DNA of 64,000 nt from Heterostelium multicystogenum (taxonomy: Eukaryota; Evosea; Eumycetozoa; Acytosteliales; Acytosteliaceae): positions 1 through 64,000 of the forward strand of contig RCNN01000504.1 of the NCBI GenBank assembly GCA_003667245.1, read 5' to 3'. The notes under the pieces are model-generated. The model did no database searches, had not been told where the DNA came from, and saw only the letters and a program-made list of their open reading frames with translations. Numbering within the stretch: position 1 is the stretch's first letter; the number at the start of each line of letters is the position of its first letter. The position numbers were made by a program, and so were the translations under genes. Below, piece by piece: positions 47,468 to 59,269 of the stretch.

Positions 47468-49379
47468 ATGCCAATTCAAGGTGTATTTGAAGTGCCACAG
47501 AGAAAGAGAGAGTCCAATGCAAAGAGCATTTCTTTGGACACTGCAGCGGACAGCGGCAGCAAGCCTAATGGTGGATCACCTCACACTGAGAAGTCTGCTG
47601 TCACTGTTGATCCAAACTATGTCGACCCAGCCACTCTTCACCAGAGGAACGTGTGAAAAAGTCGGACGAATACAAAGCCAAGGCAAACAAGCTATTTAGC
47701 GAGCAAAAGTTTGACGCTGCCGTTGAGGAGTACACAAAGGCTATTGAGTATCACCCCACTGCAATCCTCTACTCAAATCGTTCCTTCTGCTACTTCAAGA
47801 AGGAGCTATTTGTTGTTGCTCTTGAAGATGCCAAGAAGGCAACCGAGTTGGACCCAATGTATGTCAAGGGATACTACAGACTGGGTTCTGCTAATATGGC
47901 ATTGGGTCACTACCAAGATGCCAAGAGTAACTTCCAAGCAGTCGTAAAGAAATTCCCCAATGATAACGAAGGACGTCAGAAGTTAAAAACTGTTAACTCA
48001 CTCATTCAAAGAAAAGGCATTCGAAGATGCCATTCAATTTAGTACTGAAAGTGCATACAAGAATTTGGACTATGAGTCGATGGGTATGTACTTAACCATT
48101 GCCATCGGTCCATCTGCTTACTAACATTTCAATTCAATAGTTGTTGAGGATTCATATAAAGGACCACATTTCATTGGAGAAGACATTACTTTGGAGTTTA
48201 TTCAAGAAATGATTGCCTATATGAAAATACAAAAGACTCTTCACAAAAAGTAAGATTCAAGATTGAAACAGAAGCCAGTAATAGATTATTAACAATTTAT
48301 TTCAATTGAATTGTAGATATATTCTTAAAATACTAAAGAAATCATTTGATCTTTTCACTAAACTTCCATCCTTGGTTGATATTGATCATGAAACTACACA
48401 AAACATTACAGTTTGTGGTGACACTCATGGTCAATTCTATGATTTACTACACATTTTCGAATTGAATGGATTACCATCAAAAGTAAGTCTATCATCTATT
48501 GCCATATATTTCAATTGAACATTACACTAATGACTTTCTATATTAATATGTAGGAAAAACCATATTTGTTTAATGGTGATTTTGTTGACAGAGGTAGTTT
48601 CAGTTTGGAAGTTATTATTACATTGTTGGCATTCAAATTGTTGTATCCAGATCATATGCATTTGACTCGTGGTAATCATGAATCGATTGAGATGAATCGT
48701 TTCTATGGATTCCACGGTGAAGTAGTTGCCAAATACTCAGAGATGGTCTATGATCTCTTTGCAGAGTTATTTGCATGGTTCCCATTGGCATTTGTACTCG
48801 ATAAATCCTATTTGGTTGTACATGGTGGACTCTTTGATAAAGATGGTGTAACCCTTGATGATATTAGAAAAATTAATAGAGCATCACCCGACTCAAACGA
48901 TAATGCTTTATTACAATGTCTCCTTTGGTCTGATCCTCAACAAAATCCAGGTATCTTACCAAGTTCAAGAGGTGTTGGTGTTTATTTCGGTCCAGATGTC
49001 ACCAGAAAATTCTTAAAAGAGAATAATCTTTGTATGTATTAACAGCTCGTATTTTTTCCCAATTAGATTATTAATATTTGTTTATTTAAGGTGGTATAAT
49101 TAGATCACATGAAGTAAAAGCAGATGGTTACCAAATTGATGATGAAGGATCAATCATTACCATTTTCTCTGCTCCAAATTATTGTGATCAATCAGGAAAC
49201 TTGGGTGCTTATATCAATTTTGGAAAAGATACACTCAAGTTTACAACATTTTCAGAAGTGGTAAGTATTTTAAAATTAGAACTCAACACATACTCTGATA
49301 TTAATTTAAACGTTTAATATTTAATAATCTTTAGCCTCACCCAGATATTGGACCAATGTACTATGCTAAAGCTTCATAA
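47468..49379 (+). CDS. ppp5c: Serine/threonine protein phosphatase 5 (TPR-PPP type)
   Basis: A PPP-family phosphatase with an N-terminal TPR domain that in other eukaryotes binds the C-terminus of Hsp90. TPR repeats run from KKSDEYKAKANKLFSEQKF through AILYSNRSFCYFKK and YVKGYYRLGSANMALGHY. A linker helix (EFIQEMIAYMKIQKTLHKK) leads to the catalytic domain: GDTHGQFYD, GDFVDRGSFS, TRGNHESIEMN, VHGGLF, RSHEVKADGY and FSAPNYCD, all metal- or phosphate-binding motifs intact. Seven exons are resolved, with introns at 48084-48140, 48250-48316, 48483-48553, 49032-49090 and 49261-49334. Two frameshifts, near 47645 and 48015, fall in the TPR half and leave flanking homology intact. It is close to the expected length (about 500 residues) and ends PMYYAKAS. 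The start ATG precedes a disordered N-terminus. Confidence 0.93.
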
Positions 49380-52300
49380 ATAGGCTTCAATAAAATTGGA
49401 AAAAGCATAATAAATTGAATATGGATATTTCAAGTTGGTATGAATTAATATTAGATACAGATATTGTATCTCTAACAAAAATAACAACATGTAGCATAAC
49501 AACATTTAATTTAATATTCAAGTTTCAGATTATTATGTTAAAATTAAAGATAAGAGGTAGGAGGAGGGATAGCGATATCTATCCATGGCAGGTGTTCAAT
49601 GGACTATTGCATTTTATTTTTAATGTTAGGTAAGACACCAAATGATCAAATGCACTATGGTAACTATGTTGTATCTCTTTAAAGTTTAAGTATCAAATGA
49701 AGTTGGATGTTGCAGCTGAGATGAAATGAATATTTACGTTATTTACACTAAAAAGTAGATATTGATTATGAAAATTAGCGTATAGAGTGTTGTTCAGTGT
49801 ACATTTTTATTGATTTATTTGATGAATTACATTTTTAAAATTCAATCAATGGTGTGTGGTGATCCTTACTTACCACACATCAATGAGTGAAATGTACACA
49901 CAATGCAGGATAACATCAATGTATTATATTTTATTACAACATTACTGGCAATCAGTATTATACCAAGCATATTATGGCATCACCTATTACTACTCAATAA
50001 TAATAATAATAATAATACTACTACTAATATTATTGTGTTTGATAATTTGTTGTTTCTAACAAAAAACAAATAACAAAATCAAATTTAATATCAAAATGTA
50101 ATAATAATCTATTTGAATGAAAATTCATGTTTGGGAGCTATTTTGAAATGATTATTATTCTGTGTTCATTTTATTTTTATATGCATCCATTTTTTATTAT
50201 AACAAAATATTTTCAAATCTATAAAAAAATAATCTAGTAACCAGTTTTATTTATTTTTCAAAGATTAGAGTTTTAAAATTTCGAATTAAATAATTTATCA
50301 AATCGAAAGAATAGTAGTCGGACATCAGTTGAAGCAACTAAAACAAATCATATGAAAACCGATTCGAATTATGAATTTAAAATTAGATTCGTTTTCACAT
50401 ATGGAAAGTTGTTGCCTTAAAAACTCCAGTATCTAACTCTCATTCTTGATGGTATTTAAAAAATAATAGTTTAGAGAATTATTTATTAAAATTAGTAATT
50501 TATCATTGTTTCAATCAATTCAAATCAAAAAAATATATGTTTTCCACTTTATGCATATATATACTAATCAAAACTATGTTTTAGTTGGTGTTTGTTTTTT
50601 GTTCATTATCTCACCTATGAATAAATTCTATACATATGCATCCAAAATAGATTATAGTCTATAATTATGACTGTTACACCAATTTCCAATTTTAAATTTA
50701 CATTCAAGCAAAAACCGAGTATCATATGAAATCTGTTAAATTATTTTTCTTTCAATTTCTAAAGGATTATAAATAAATAATAGTATGTAATCATTGGTTG
50801 TGGTTCATTATTATAAATCTACAAACACCATCATCATCACATTCAAACAAAAACAATATTATTACAATCACATTAAAATTGATGATGATCATCATCATTT
50901 CAAATGAAGTATCATCCTCTTCATCATATCCAAAACCAAAAACAAAAACAAACAAAATAACAACAAACATAACATTAATATTAATCTATTGTTGTTCAAG
51001 GTGTTATTAAATTTCATTAACTTCCACCCTACCCACAATGTACTTTGAAAAAACTGATATGCTATGTTCTACTGTTTGTGATGTTGATAAAACTACACAG
51101 TAAAACAACCACTCCACACATAGAATGGATTCTACAGATATTAATCTATACTGAAATCCCTCACCCCTATAAATCCAACTGTCCATCTAAAGTTTAAAAC
51201 CAAAGAATCAAACAAAAAATATAATAATGAACAACAACAGCTACTACAATCAATATGAATTAGATATATATATTATAAAATAAAAAATAATAATAACAAA
51301 CCATCACATTCAATTTCAACACACACACACACTGATATCATTATCATCACCTACAACTTTTATAAACTCAAACCATCATTTTCATATGATCACTTAATAT
51401 ACTATTTGAGAGATGATTTTAACTATAATAATATAGTAGTTTGAGCCAATTATATTTGGTAATGAATCAATAATATTATATTTAAATATGCTACCCAAAA
51501 CCATATAAATAAATCAGCTAACCTCTATTCTCATTATTCACACGCTAATCTACTGATATTGCTAATAATGAATTAATTGTCTGTTGTTCCTACTTGTTTT
51601 TTTTGATTTGTTATTGTGTTTGTACATATACACAATTTTAATCCAAATCCAATAATATCTAAAATACCTCTGATTAACATTGGAGATTAGAATCAGTTGT
51701 ATTCTCTCATAGTTTATATTTTTAACTGGAATCATCATATTAGATTTGTTACTTATTTTAAGTTTGAATAGCCATCGTGGCACAACCACAATTGGGTTGT
51801 TTAAAAAACGTCATAATCAGTACTAAACAATACATTCAGTAGTTCACAACAACAACGAACAACAACAGCAATTGTGCACATTATCAAATATCTACTGAAA
51901 TATATCGATAAAATCCATTTGTTGTTTGTTTTAAAAGTTATATGGGATTTATCTCTTTCCACTAAAAGTAAACAAACCATTATTTTAAAATTGGCTGCTT
52001 AAATGTTGAATTTTATTCATTGTTTGTAAGTATCTTCCAAAATCATATCTCGTCAACAACCAGGCTTTTTGATCCAAAAATAGTTAAATTTCCTTTGTTT
52101 TAAGTAAATTTAATATATAAATTTTCAACATGAGTATATAAAATTAGTTATATCTAGTTATATGTTTTCAGTAAATGACACACACACCTATATATTAGTA
52201 TTAGTTTAAAAGAAATCAAATCAAATCACCCATCATTGTATAAAATAAAAATATCTAATAATCTTTAACACATTCTTTTACTTCCGATGAGAAAATCTGT

Positions 52301-52962
52301 TTTACTAAATTTTTACTTTTATTTTGTTTTTAATTAATAAAATGTAGATCGCTTGAATCCCGTTGATTCATTATCCAACTTTGTAAAGAAGGACCACTAG
52401 AAACACCGATAAACAAAGCACGCCGCACATTTATTTTTTATTAAAGACGAAAGAATTGAAATATCTTCAAGAAGATAACACACCCTACAATTTTGTAAAG
52501 AAACACGACCAACCATCAACCATCTCAAGGTGTCCTGCAAAGTATTTTTTTATCTAAAATTGTATTTTTTACTTTTTTTTGTATTACTAGATTTTTTTAA
52601 GAGTAGATTTTGGTGGTTCACCAACATTGATTTTTTGGTGTGTTTTTAGATTATTATTTTATAAAAAGAACCAGTTTTGCAGTTGTTTCACCATATTTTA
52701 CTTATCAAATATCAAGGAGTGTCAACGCCACCACCAACTTTGCTACTTTTTCATCTCTATATATTACTATTAGATATATAGTTATCTCCCAATCAATCAA
52801 TCAATTAAATCATTCTAAATCAAAAAGACAATCACACCCACCACTAATCAAGAAACTTCCCCAACCTTACAAATATCATTCTACATAGGATAATTCCAAT
52901 TACATATTATCTTTGTTTAGTTTGGTAATAGTTAATTCATTCATCTCTGTCGTTCGATCAAG
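49380..52962. other. 3.6 kb intergenic region
   Basis: Between two plus-strand genes. Short frames at 49415, 49856, 50798 and 52640 (each under 85 codons) have intergenic composition and no domain. Features are AAT runs (about 50000), CATCATCATC-like patches (about 50825-50915), an ACACACAC run (about 51320) and a region of higher GC near 52365-52540 that may be an untranslated leader of the downstream gene. Confidence 0.45.
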
Positions 52963-55054
52963 ATGAATCCGCACTTGGCCAGCAACTTGCCAACTGGGGC
53001 CGAGATGATGTACCGCCAACAAAATAATTCATTTTTGAATAATTCGATGCCACTGACTAATTCATCGCCATCCATAATGCAAACTCCACCCAATAATTCT
53101 ACATTCTATTTTGCGCAGTCACCACCCGATTTAAACCAACAATTTGTACAAAATGTATATAGCTCTGCCCAGACTATTCCAACAGGATTTTCGAATTCTC
53201 TAATTTATGACAACAACCAATCAAATTTTTTGAGCCCAACTGACTCTTATATGGTTGATGGCTACTTTGGAAATTTATCCAATTCTCAAAACACTGCTTC
53301 TGCCACTCCAATAGATAATTTTTCAAGTCCTGCACCTCCGCAACAAAGTCCGGTTCAACAAGTTCCTCAACACCAACCGTCTCAACTCCAATCGCCACCA
53401 CAACAAATGCAACCATTTCATCACACAATGACACCTGTATCATTTTCCAATAACTCAAATCTTTATTCAGTAAAAAACCATGACTTCACCGCCATCTCAG
53501 CATTCAAACACAAGTATTTCATTACAACCCCAATTTATTTCCCCACCTATTTATAATAACTATCATTCTCAATCCACTCCTAATTTAAATACCTTTCATT
53601 CAAAACTACCCAATAATATAAATCAACAACAACAACAACAACAAAATATAAATATGCAACAAATTAATCCTTCTTCGCAACAACAGCAACAATCCAACAA
53701 CTCTAATACACCAAATAGTAACAAAATCAATTCAATAATAATGAACAAATCATCAAGCGCGTCTAACCTCCTACAAGGAAACTCAGCTGGTAATAGTATC
53801 AATTCCAATCAAATCAGTTTTCAAATTCCACAGCATGTTTCAAATGTACAAACTCCTCCCTCACCTATTTCATCTCCATCACCACATTTCTCATCAAATA
53901 CATCTACTCCGATAGCACTCTCACAAGCATCACTAACTAGTTCCACTCCTCCCTCTAAAGAAGAAGAAATCGAAGAAATATCACTGAAAGAAAAAGAAGA
54001 TGTAGCAAGAGCTGCATATAAAACCTGGTTTATTTTGAAACCAGGCAATAAAGAAGTGAAAGATAGATGGTGGGCATTATATTATAATAAAATAATGCCA
54101 AAATATCATTTAAGAGACAACCATCTGGTAAGTTATATTATTTATTCAGATCAATATTTTATATTAATTAATCAATTCCAAATATAGGGAAGGAAAATAA
54201 ACCAATGGATAGAAGAAGATATGAAGGAAATGGAAAAGCAAGGGGGAATATTACCAACCAAAGTGGATGATTCCGGTGGCGCTGAAGGAGATGGTGCTAG
54301 TAAAAAGAGAAAGCCAAATTCAACAAAGGAAGGTTCACTTCCTGCATACATAAATGTTTTATTGATAAATCCCCAAGTATGAAATGGATTCAGTTTAATA
54401 TTCGACTGTTTACTAACTCATTTATGAAATTAAAGGAAGAAAGAAATTCTTTATCTATGTATTGTATTGGTAACTCAATCAATTGGAGTGAAAGTGAATT
54501 AGAATCTCTTGTTGGACTATTTAAAGATAACAGACAAAAAATAATGGATAATATTAATTCAAAGAAAAAACCTTCAACAACCCCTTCATCACCTTCATCA
54601 ACAACAACAACTTCCACCCTAAATCATCAAACAAAAAAAACCTTGCAACATAAAGATAAAGTAAGTGTAGTTGTATTCCTAGTTTCCAAAATCAAAATAT
54701 TAATTTCAATTCTAGAAAACAAAATCAAATGAAACAGCTCCAAAGATCTCAGTTTCTTGTAGTTGGGTAAATGCAGATATATATGTGTCGAATACCTCCT
54801 ATGTGATAATGGCAGATCTACCTGGAATGGATGTCACAGATATAAATATAGAAACTGACGAAATTAGTAAATTTGTGTTAATCTCGGGAGAAAAAAAGAA
54901 AGATATAAAACCAGAAGAAAGACTTGCTACTGGAACTAGATATTTTGGAAATTTTCAAATCGAAGCTATACTACCTACTGATGCTGACTTAGCAAAGACT
55001 GACCAAATTTTCAAGAATGGGGTGCTCTCTATAAGGTGTCCTCTACGATCATAG
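52963..55054 (+). CDS. Q/N-rich protein with C-terminal alpha-crystallin (Hsp20) domain
   Basis: The N-terminal roughly 330 residues are rich in Asn, Gln, Ser and Pro, with a poly-Gln run near 53627-53645, prion-like in composition. A charged helical module follows (KEKEDVARAAYKTWFILKPG, DRWWALYYNKIMPKYHLRD), then SKKRKPNS, a possible nuclear localisation signal. Introns at 54128-54187 and 54661-54715 have good borders. The last exon encodes an alpha-crystallin domain: VSCSWVNADIYVSNTSYVIM, ADLPGMDVTDINIETDE, VLISGEKKKD, GTRYFGNFQIEAILPTDAD and FKNGVLSIRCPL. This is the small heat-shock protein fold, without a clear C-terminal IxI motif. Frameshifts at about 53480 and 54370 are bridged. The domain combination is unusual: typical small Hsps are 150-250 residues, while this one exceeds 600. 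Function is inferred only from the domain. Confidence 0.68.
53627..53645 (+). repeat. CAA run encoding poly-Gln
   Basis: Uninterrupted CAA codons within the Q/N-rich region of the alpha-crystallin-domain gene. It is in frame with the protein and typical of dictyostelid coding repeats. Confidence 0.75.
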
Positions 55055-55305
55055 TAATATAAAAATCAAATAAAGATTAAGATAAAAGAAATTATTGTAT
55101 TTAAATAAAGAATAAATTTCTTTAGGTAACCTTTTGTTTTAGTTTTTGTGATTTAACAATACAGATGATTGATTGTAGGACTACGATATCACATCCGTTA
55201 TTCTTTAATAAACAGACAAAAGGGAGATACTAAAAAGACCATTTGTAAATTGCCTTTGATCAAAAATTGTAAGTAACGCATGCGGGCAATTCCTCTTTTA
55301 TTATT

Positions 55306-55386
55306 CGACAACTGCAGGATTCGAACCTGCGCCCCCGAAGGGAAGACATTTCGAGTGTCTCGCCGTAACCACTTGGCTAAGCTGTC
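55306..55386 (-). tRNA. tRNA-Ser (anticodon CGA)
   Basis: Read on the minus strand, the acceptor arms GACAGCT and AGTTGTC pair over seven positions with one G-U. The anticodon arm is AGACA-CTCGAAA-TGTCT, putting CGA at positions 34-36, which reads serine codon UCG. A long variable arm (TCCCTTCGGGGGC) marks a class II tRNA, as expected for Ser. The T arm is GCAGG-TTCGAAT-CCTGC, a perfect B box. The base after the acceptor is G, the usual discriminator for tRNA-Ser. No intron is present and CCA is not encoded. A T-run about 40 nt downstream may end transcription. Confidence 0.95.
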
Positions 55387-56354
55387 ATTTTTGTTAATTT
55401 TTTATTTGCAAAAAATTTTCGTGTGTTTTCATTTATTTATGATTAATTTACTTTGTTTTGAACTGATATTAGATTGAAAGTGTGGAGAACATGACTTATA
55501 AATACTGCTCCAAATTAATTTCGGAAATTTTTTAAGTAAACATTAATAAGCAACAGATATAGATATTTGTGTAGGATTGAACTAGATTCGATAATAGAAT
55601 TTGCAAAGTTGTATATTATTATATTATAGTCGTAGATTCTCTTGTTCGAAATACTCTTTTTGATTGAGTTCCTGATAAACTGAAGGCAAGTGTCGAAATA
55701 CATTTGTAGGTATTATCTATACAATAATTAAATTAAATACATCCTGCCAATGCAAATTTCATAATCAAAGTCCTACTTCATTTTTTAACAATATTCGGTA
55801 CCATTTAGAGTGATGAATTGAATTCTTCAAAGAAATGTAGTTCAAGAAACAACTAAACATAAATAAGTTTTAGTTTTTAAATAAAGACAACCATGCTGGC
55901 GAATGTCATTTCCAATGTGTGAATAACTTTCAAAGAAAATAATATTAAATAATGATCAATCGACGTCGATTACTGGTAAAAATATACAATGTCATAATAT
56001 CAAAACAAAATTCTTATATTTTATCAAATTTCTCAACAATTTGAGCAACTAACTTCAAATATATAAAAACCTCTTGCTATTTATAGAATTATTATCATTT
56101 CAAAAACAACAACAACAACTTTTGATATCATATATATATATTTATAAATAAATAAATAAATTGCAAATACTATAGTTGTTTCATTGACCACAACTCAACA
56201 AATCCCCCACAAAGTGTATACAAATAATTAACAACTAGTTTAAATAATCTGAAAAATACATTGATTTATTTTATCCATTTTTTATTATACAATCATTATC
56301 ACATCAGACACAACTCTGTATTATATTAAACAGAGATATATATAAATAAATAAA
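55387..56354. other. Intergenic region
   Basis: AT-rich sequence between the tRNA and ykt6. It contains ATATATATAT and AATAAATAAATAAA near 56125-56160, and a CCCACAA word near 56205 that resembles the core of a dictyostelid small-RNA upstream element, but no structured RNA follows it. The ykt6 promoter should be here. Confidence 0.45.
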
Positions 56355-57162
56355 ATGAAGATTTTAGCCTTAGTTTTATCAAGAAGAGGAGGAACTATTA
56401 TAGATAATGTATGTGATTTGAATTCATTTGGATTCTTTGAACGTGGAACGTATGTACTCTTACATGGCATATCAAGATTGTTGATGAATGATTTGCCATT
56501 CATTTAACAATAGAGTTATATAGTTGTTAATCGAGTCTTCTATTGTATAGTATAAAAGAAGTATTGCTTGCATCAAGTAAGATTTTCATAGATAGATTCA
56601 ATGTAAACTCAAAGTGCTGTGTGCCACATGAAGGATATTTAGCTTATGTAGATTGTAGAGATGAGTTTGGGTAAATAGATAGATAGCATAGATAGATAGA
56701 TAACATATACAATAGTCTTAACACTCTTGATGTTGTTTAGTGGTGTTGTATATACAGATCAAGAATACCCAGAAAGAGTGGCAGCAAGATGTCTTTCGGA
56801 GATGATGAGAGAATATCTCAACTATACAAAAGGTATCATTGGAGGTCAATTCCCACAACTTCAATCTATTATGTCGAAATATGCCAATCCTGCTGGAGTT
56901 GATAAGATTGGAGAAGTTCAGAATCAAGTCAATGAAGTAACCATGATTATGGTATGTAAATGAAGAAGCAAACTTACTGTTGGAACCAATCTAATTTATT
57001 TATTCAATTATATTTATATAGCATAAGAATATTGATCAAGCATTACAAAATACTGCAAAGATGGAAGATTTATTACAACAGTCTAATGAGTTGAGTGCAA
57101 AAAGTAAAGTGTTTCTCAAACAAGCCAAAAAAGCAAATAGAAGGTGTTGTGCAATACAATAA
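56355..57162 (+). CDS. ykt6: YKT6-type longin R-SNARE
   Basis: A membrane-fusion SNARE acting at Golgi, vacuolar and autophagic membranes. Four introns' worth of borders are clean: exons 56355-56449, 56551-56670, 56741-56951 and 57022-57162, with no frameshift, so the sequence here is trustworthy. The longin domain runs from MKILALVLSRRGG through SFGFFERGT, GYLAYVDCRDEFGGVVYTD and YPERVAARCLSEMMREYL. The SNARE coil runs from IGEVQNQVNEVTMIMHKNI to the end. The C-terminus is CCAIQ: the double Cys is the palmitoylation and prenylation site of YKT6. Its zero-layer residue, Arg in most family members, reads Asn here (QALQNTAKMEDLL). It converges on the B-box gene with only about 64 bp between stop codons. 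Confidence 0.92.
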
Positions 57163-57226
57163 AATAGAAATAATTTTATAACCACAGGAATTGGAGCGAA
57201 GAGTGGGACAGGAGTGATACTTTTGA

Positions 57227-59000
57227 TTAATTTAAAAGCATAGTGGTTTGTTTGCAGAGTCTGTCATCAATATTTAAGTCTCGTTTGGAGATTTCCATTT
57301 GATTTGTGGCCACATTGAAATAAACTAGGTTATGTGGAGGCAGGATACCAGTAACAAGTATTAATTGGTTGGTATATTTGTCGAATGCAAATGGTCCTAG
57401 GAGTGGACCTTTGCCTCTATTGCAATAGATGTCTTTGTATGTGTTATCAATCAGGTTCAGCACACCCAAACTAAATGAATCATGCATGGAATAAATTCTG
57501 TCATTACCATCATACACATGATTGATCTGACTGAATTCGAAATATTGATTGCATAGCGCAATCTCCTTGGTTCTATTATCTGATCCCTCAGAAATACGCA
57601 ACAGGTCAAGCTTATGGTACTTCTTATTATTAAAGATAATAAGTGCATTGTGCTTTGATGAATAGGTTAAATGAGTTTTGAGGATACCTTGTTTCTCCAA
57701 TAGTTTTTCCTACTATCTTAAACTCTCCAGTTACAGTATCCAGTCTTTCAACGGTAAGATTAGGGGCCGAACCTCTCCTTTCATTGTAACCTCTGTGGTA
57801 TCCAGGATCAAGATCATCAAATGATTCTCTAATAAACTCGTCGTAGTAACCTCGGTCTGAATTCGTTAAATAGATGTAGCGGTGTCCATCAGAGTCGCAT
57901 GCAATACTAGATCCAGTCACCTTGCTCAAGTTGTGGGTGGTTGATCGCTTGGTATCCAAGTCGAATACCTCGTATTTATTTCCTTGATCACCTCCGAAAG
58001 AATAAATCTTGTTGTTAAGCAAAACCGAACCGGAATCTGCCTTTGAGAGTTCAAAATTTCCCCAGTCTAATGTGACTCTATTTTCATCCAAGTCAATTAG
58101 AGATAGGATCCTTGAGGAATCTACGGAACCAATAACTTTTCTTGTTTGCACACAATATAGTCTGGAACAAGGTTTGATTGAGTTAGGAGAGTTGGAGTCT
58201 GGAGCTTTTGGTATCTCTATTGAAGTGCCTGGGTGAGGTGCAATATATTGGTCACTTGTAAACTTAATCATGTCTTTTATCATTGTTTTAAATTTCTCTA
58301 TATTCTCTGGATCAATGCTAATTGAAGTTTCACAATTAGTATCGACTACAGAGCTTAATGGAGGGTTGTTTGTATCAATTGATTGCACAATCGATTGCAT
58401 TTGATCAATAGTCAAAGACAATAATGGTTTATAGTCTTTGATTGATACCTTGGACAACAGCTCATTCAAAAATAAGCAGTCCTTCACTTGCAAATGTAAC
58501 TCGTGCATGTCAACGAATGACTTTAATGACTGGGCTTTAGGTAGTCCACTATTATTGATAACTTTGGTTAAGTCTCCATTGATATCATTAATAGTGGATG
58601 ATAATTCAACTTGGTGTAACTTGTCAAGATTCGAATATTGGACTGACATATATCCCTCCAAAAGATTCTTTTGTCTCTTAGTATTGGTTTCAAACTTGAA
58701 CTTCTGGTTGTTAATAAGATTAATTAACTCCTCGAATACCTTGGTTCCATTCCTCTCATTCTCGATCAAATGAGCGTATTGGTTGGAACTCCACTTCAAA
58801 TTATTAAAAACTTCCATCTTCTTTGCATCTGTATCAACTGATTCCTTTCTCTGTTGAAGATGGTTTTTAATTGAAGTAGTAGGATGCTGATGGTGAGGGC
58901 CGCACATACATTCCGAACATACTAAGGTATTACACTTGGTACAAAATAAAATAAATTGTTCTTCCAAATGTATGGAACAATTTTGTTGTAATAATTTCAT
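57227..59000 (-). CDS. B-box zinc-finger protein with kelch-like beta-propeller
   Basis: A B-box lies at the N-terminus: NCSIHLEEQFILFCTKCNTL then CSECMCGPHHQH gives the Cys/His pattern of this zinc fold. A coiled coil follows (about residues 50-220, e.g. LEGYMSVQYSNLDKLHQVEL), then a region of repeated beta-like blades with motifs such as NNKIYSFGGDQGNKYEVFDL and GHRYIYLTNSDRGYYDEF, resembling kelch repeats. The frame breaks near 57695, and the continuation (KQGILKTHLTYSSKHNALII to the end) adds the last blades. Proteins with this layout form an expanded dictyostelid family of unknown function; no RING is present, so ubiquitin-ligase activity is not implied. The start ATG at 59000 is the first in frame. 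Its 3' end nearly meets that of ykt6. Confidence 0.8.
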
Positions 59001-59269
59001 GTATATATAATTATAACAAGATGAATAAAAAAATTATGGTTGAATGAAGGAAGGTGCTAGACTAATCAAATGGTGTTGTTATATAAATATTAACTTACTT
59101 AGGAGTATCATGATTCTACAAGTTTTAATATTAATATCCAGATCAAATTCAAAGATTTTTAAAAAGGTAAATCCTAAAGATCTTAAAAATCCAATTCAAA
59201 AAATCATTTCAAATCAAAGATATTGCCCTGAAATTACTAATAAAAATTTATATTGTAAATAATAATGAT

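Noticed and set aside
56205..56215. CCCACAA word resembling a dictyostelid small-RNA upstream element
   Set aside because: The following 100 nt is AT-rich with no stem or conserved class I RNA motif.
59044..59262. 72-codon plus-strand frame between B-box and LIM genes
   Set aside because: Composition like intergenic DNA and no motif; the space is a promoter or 3' flank.
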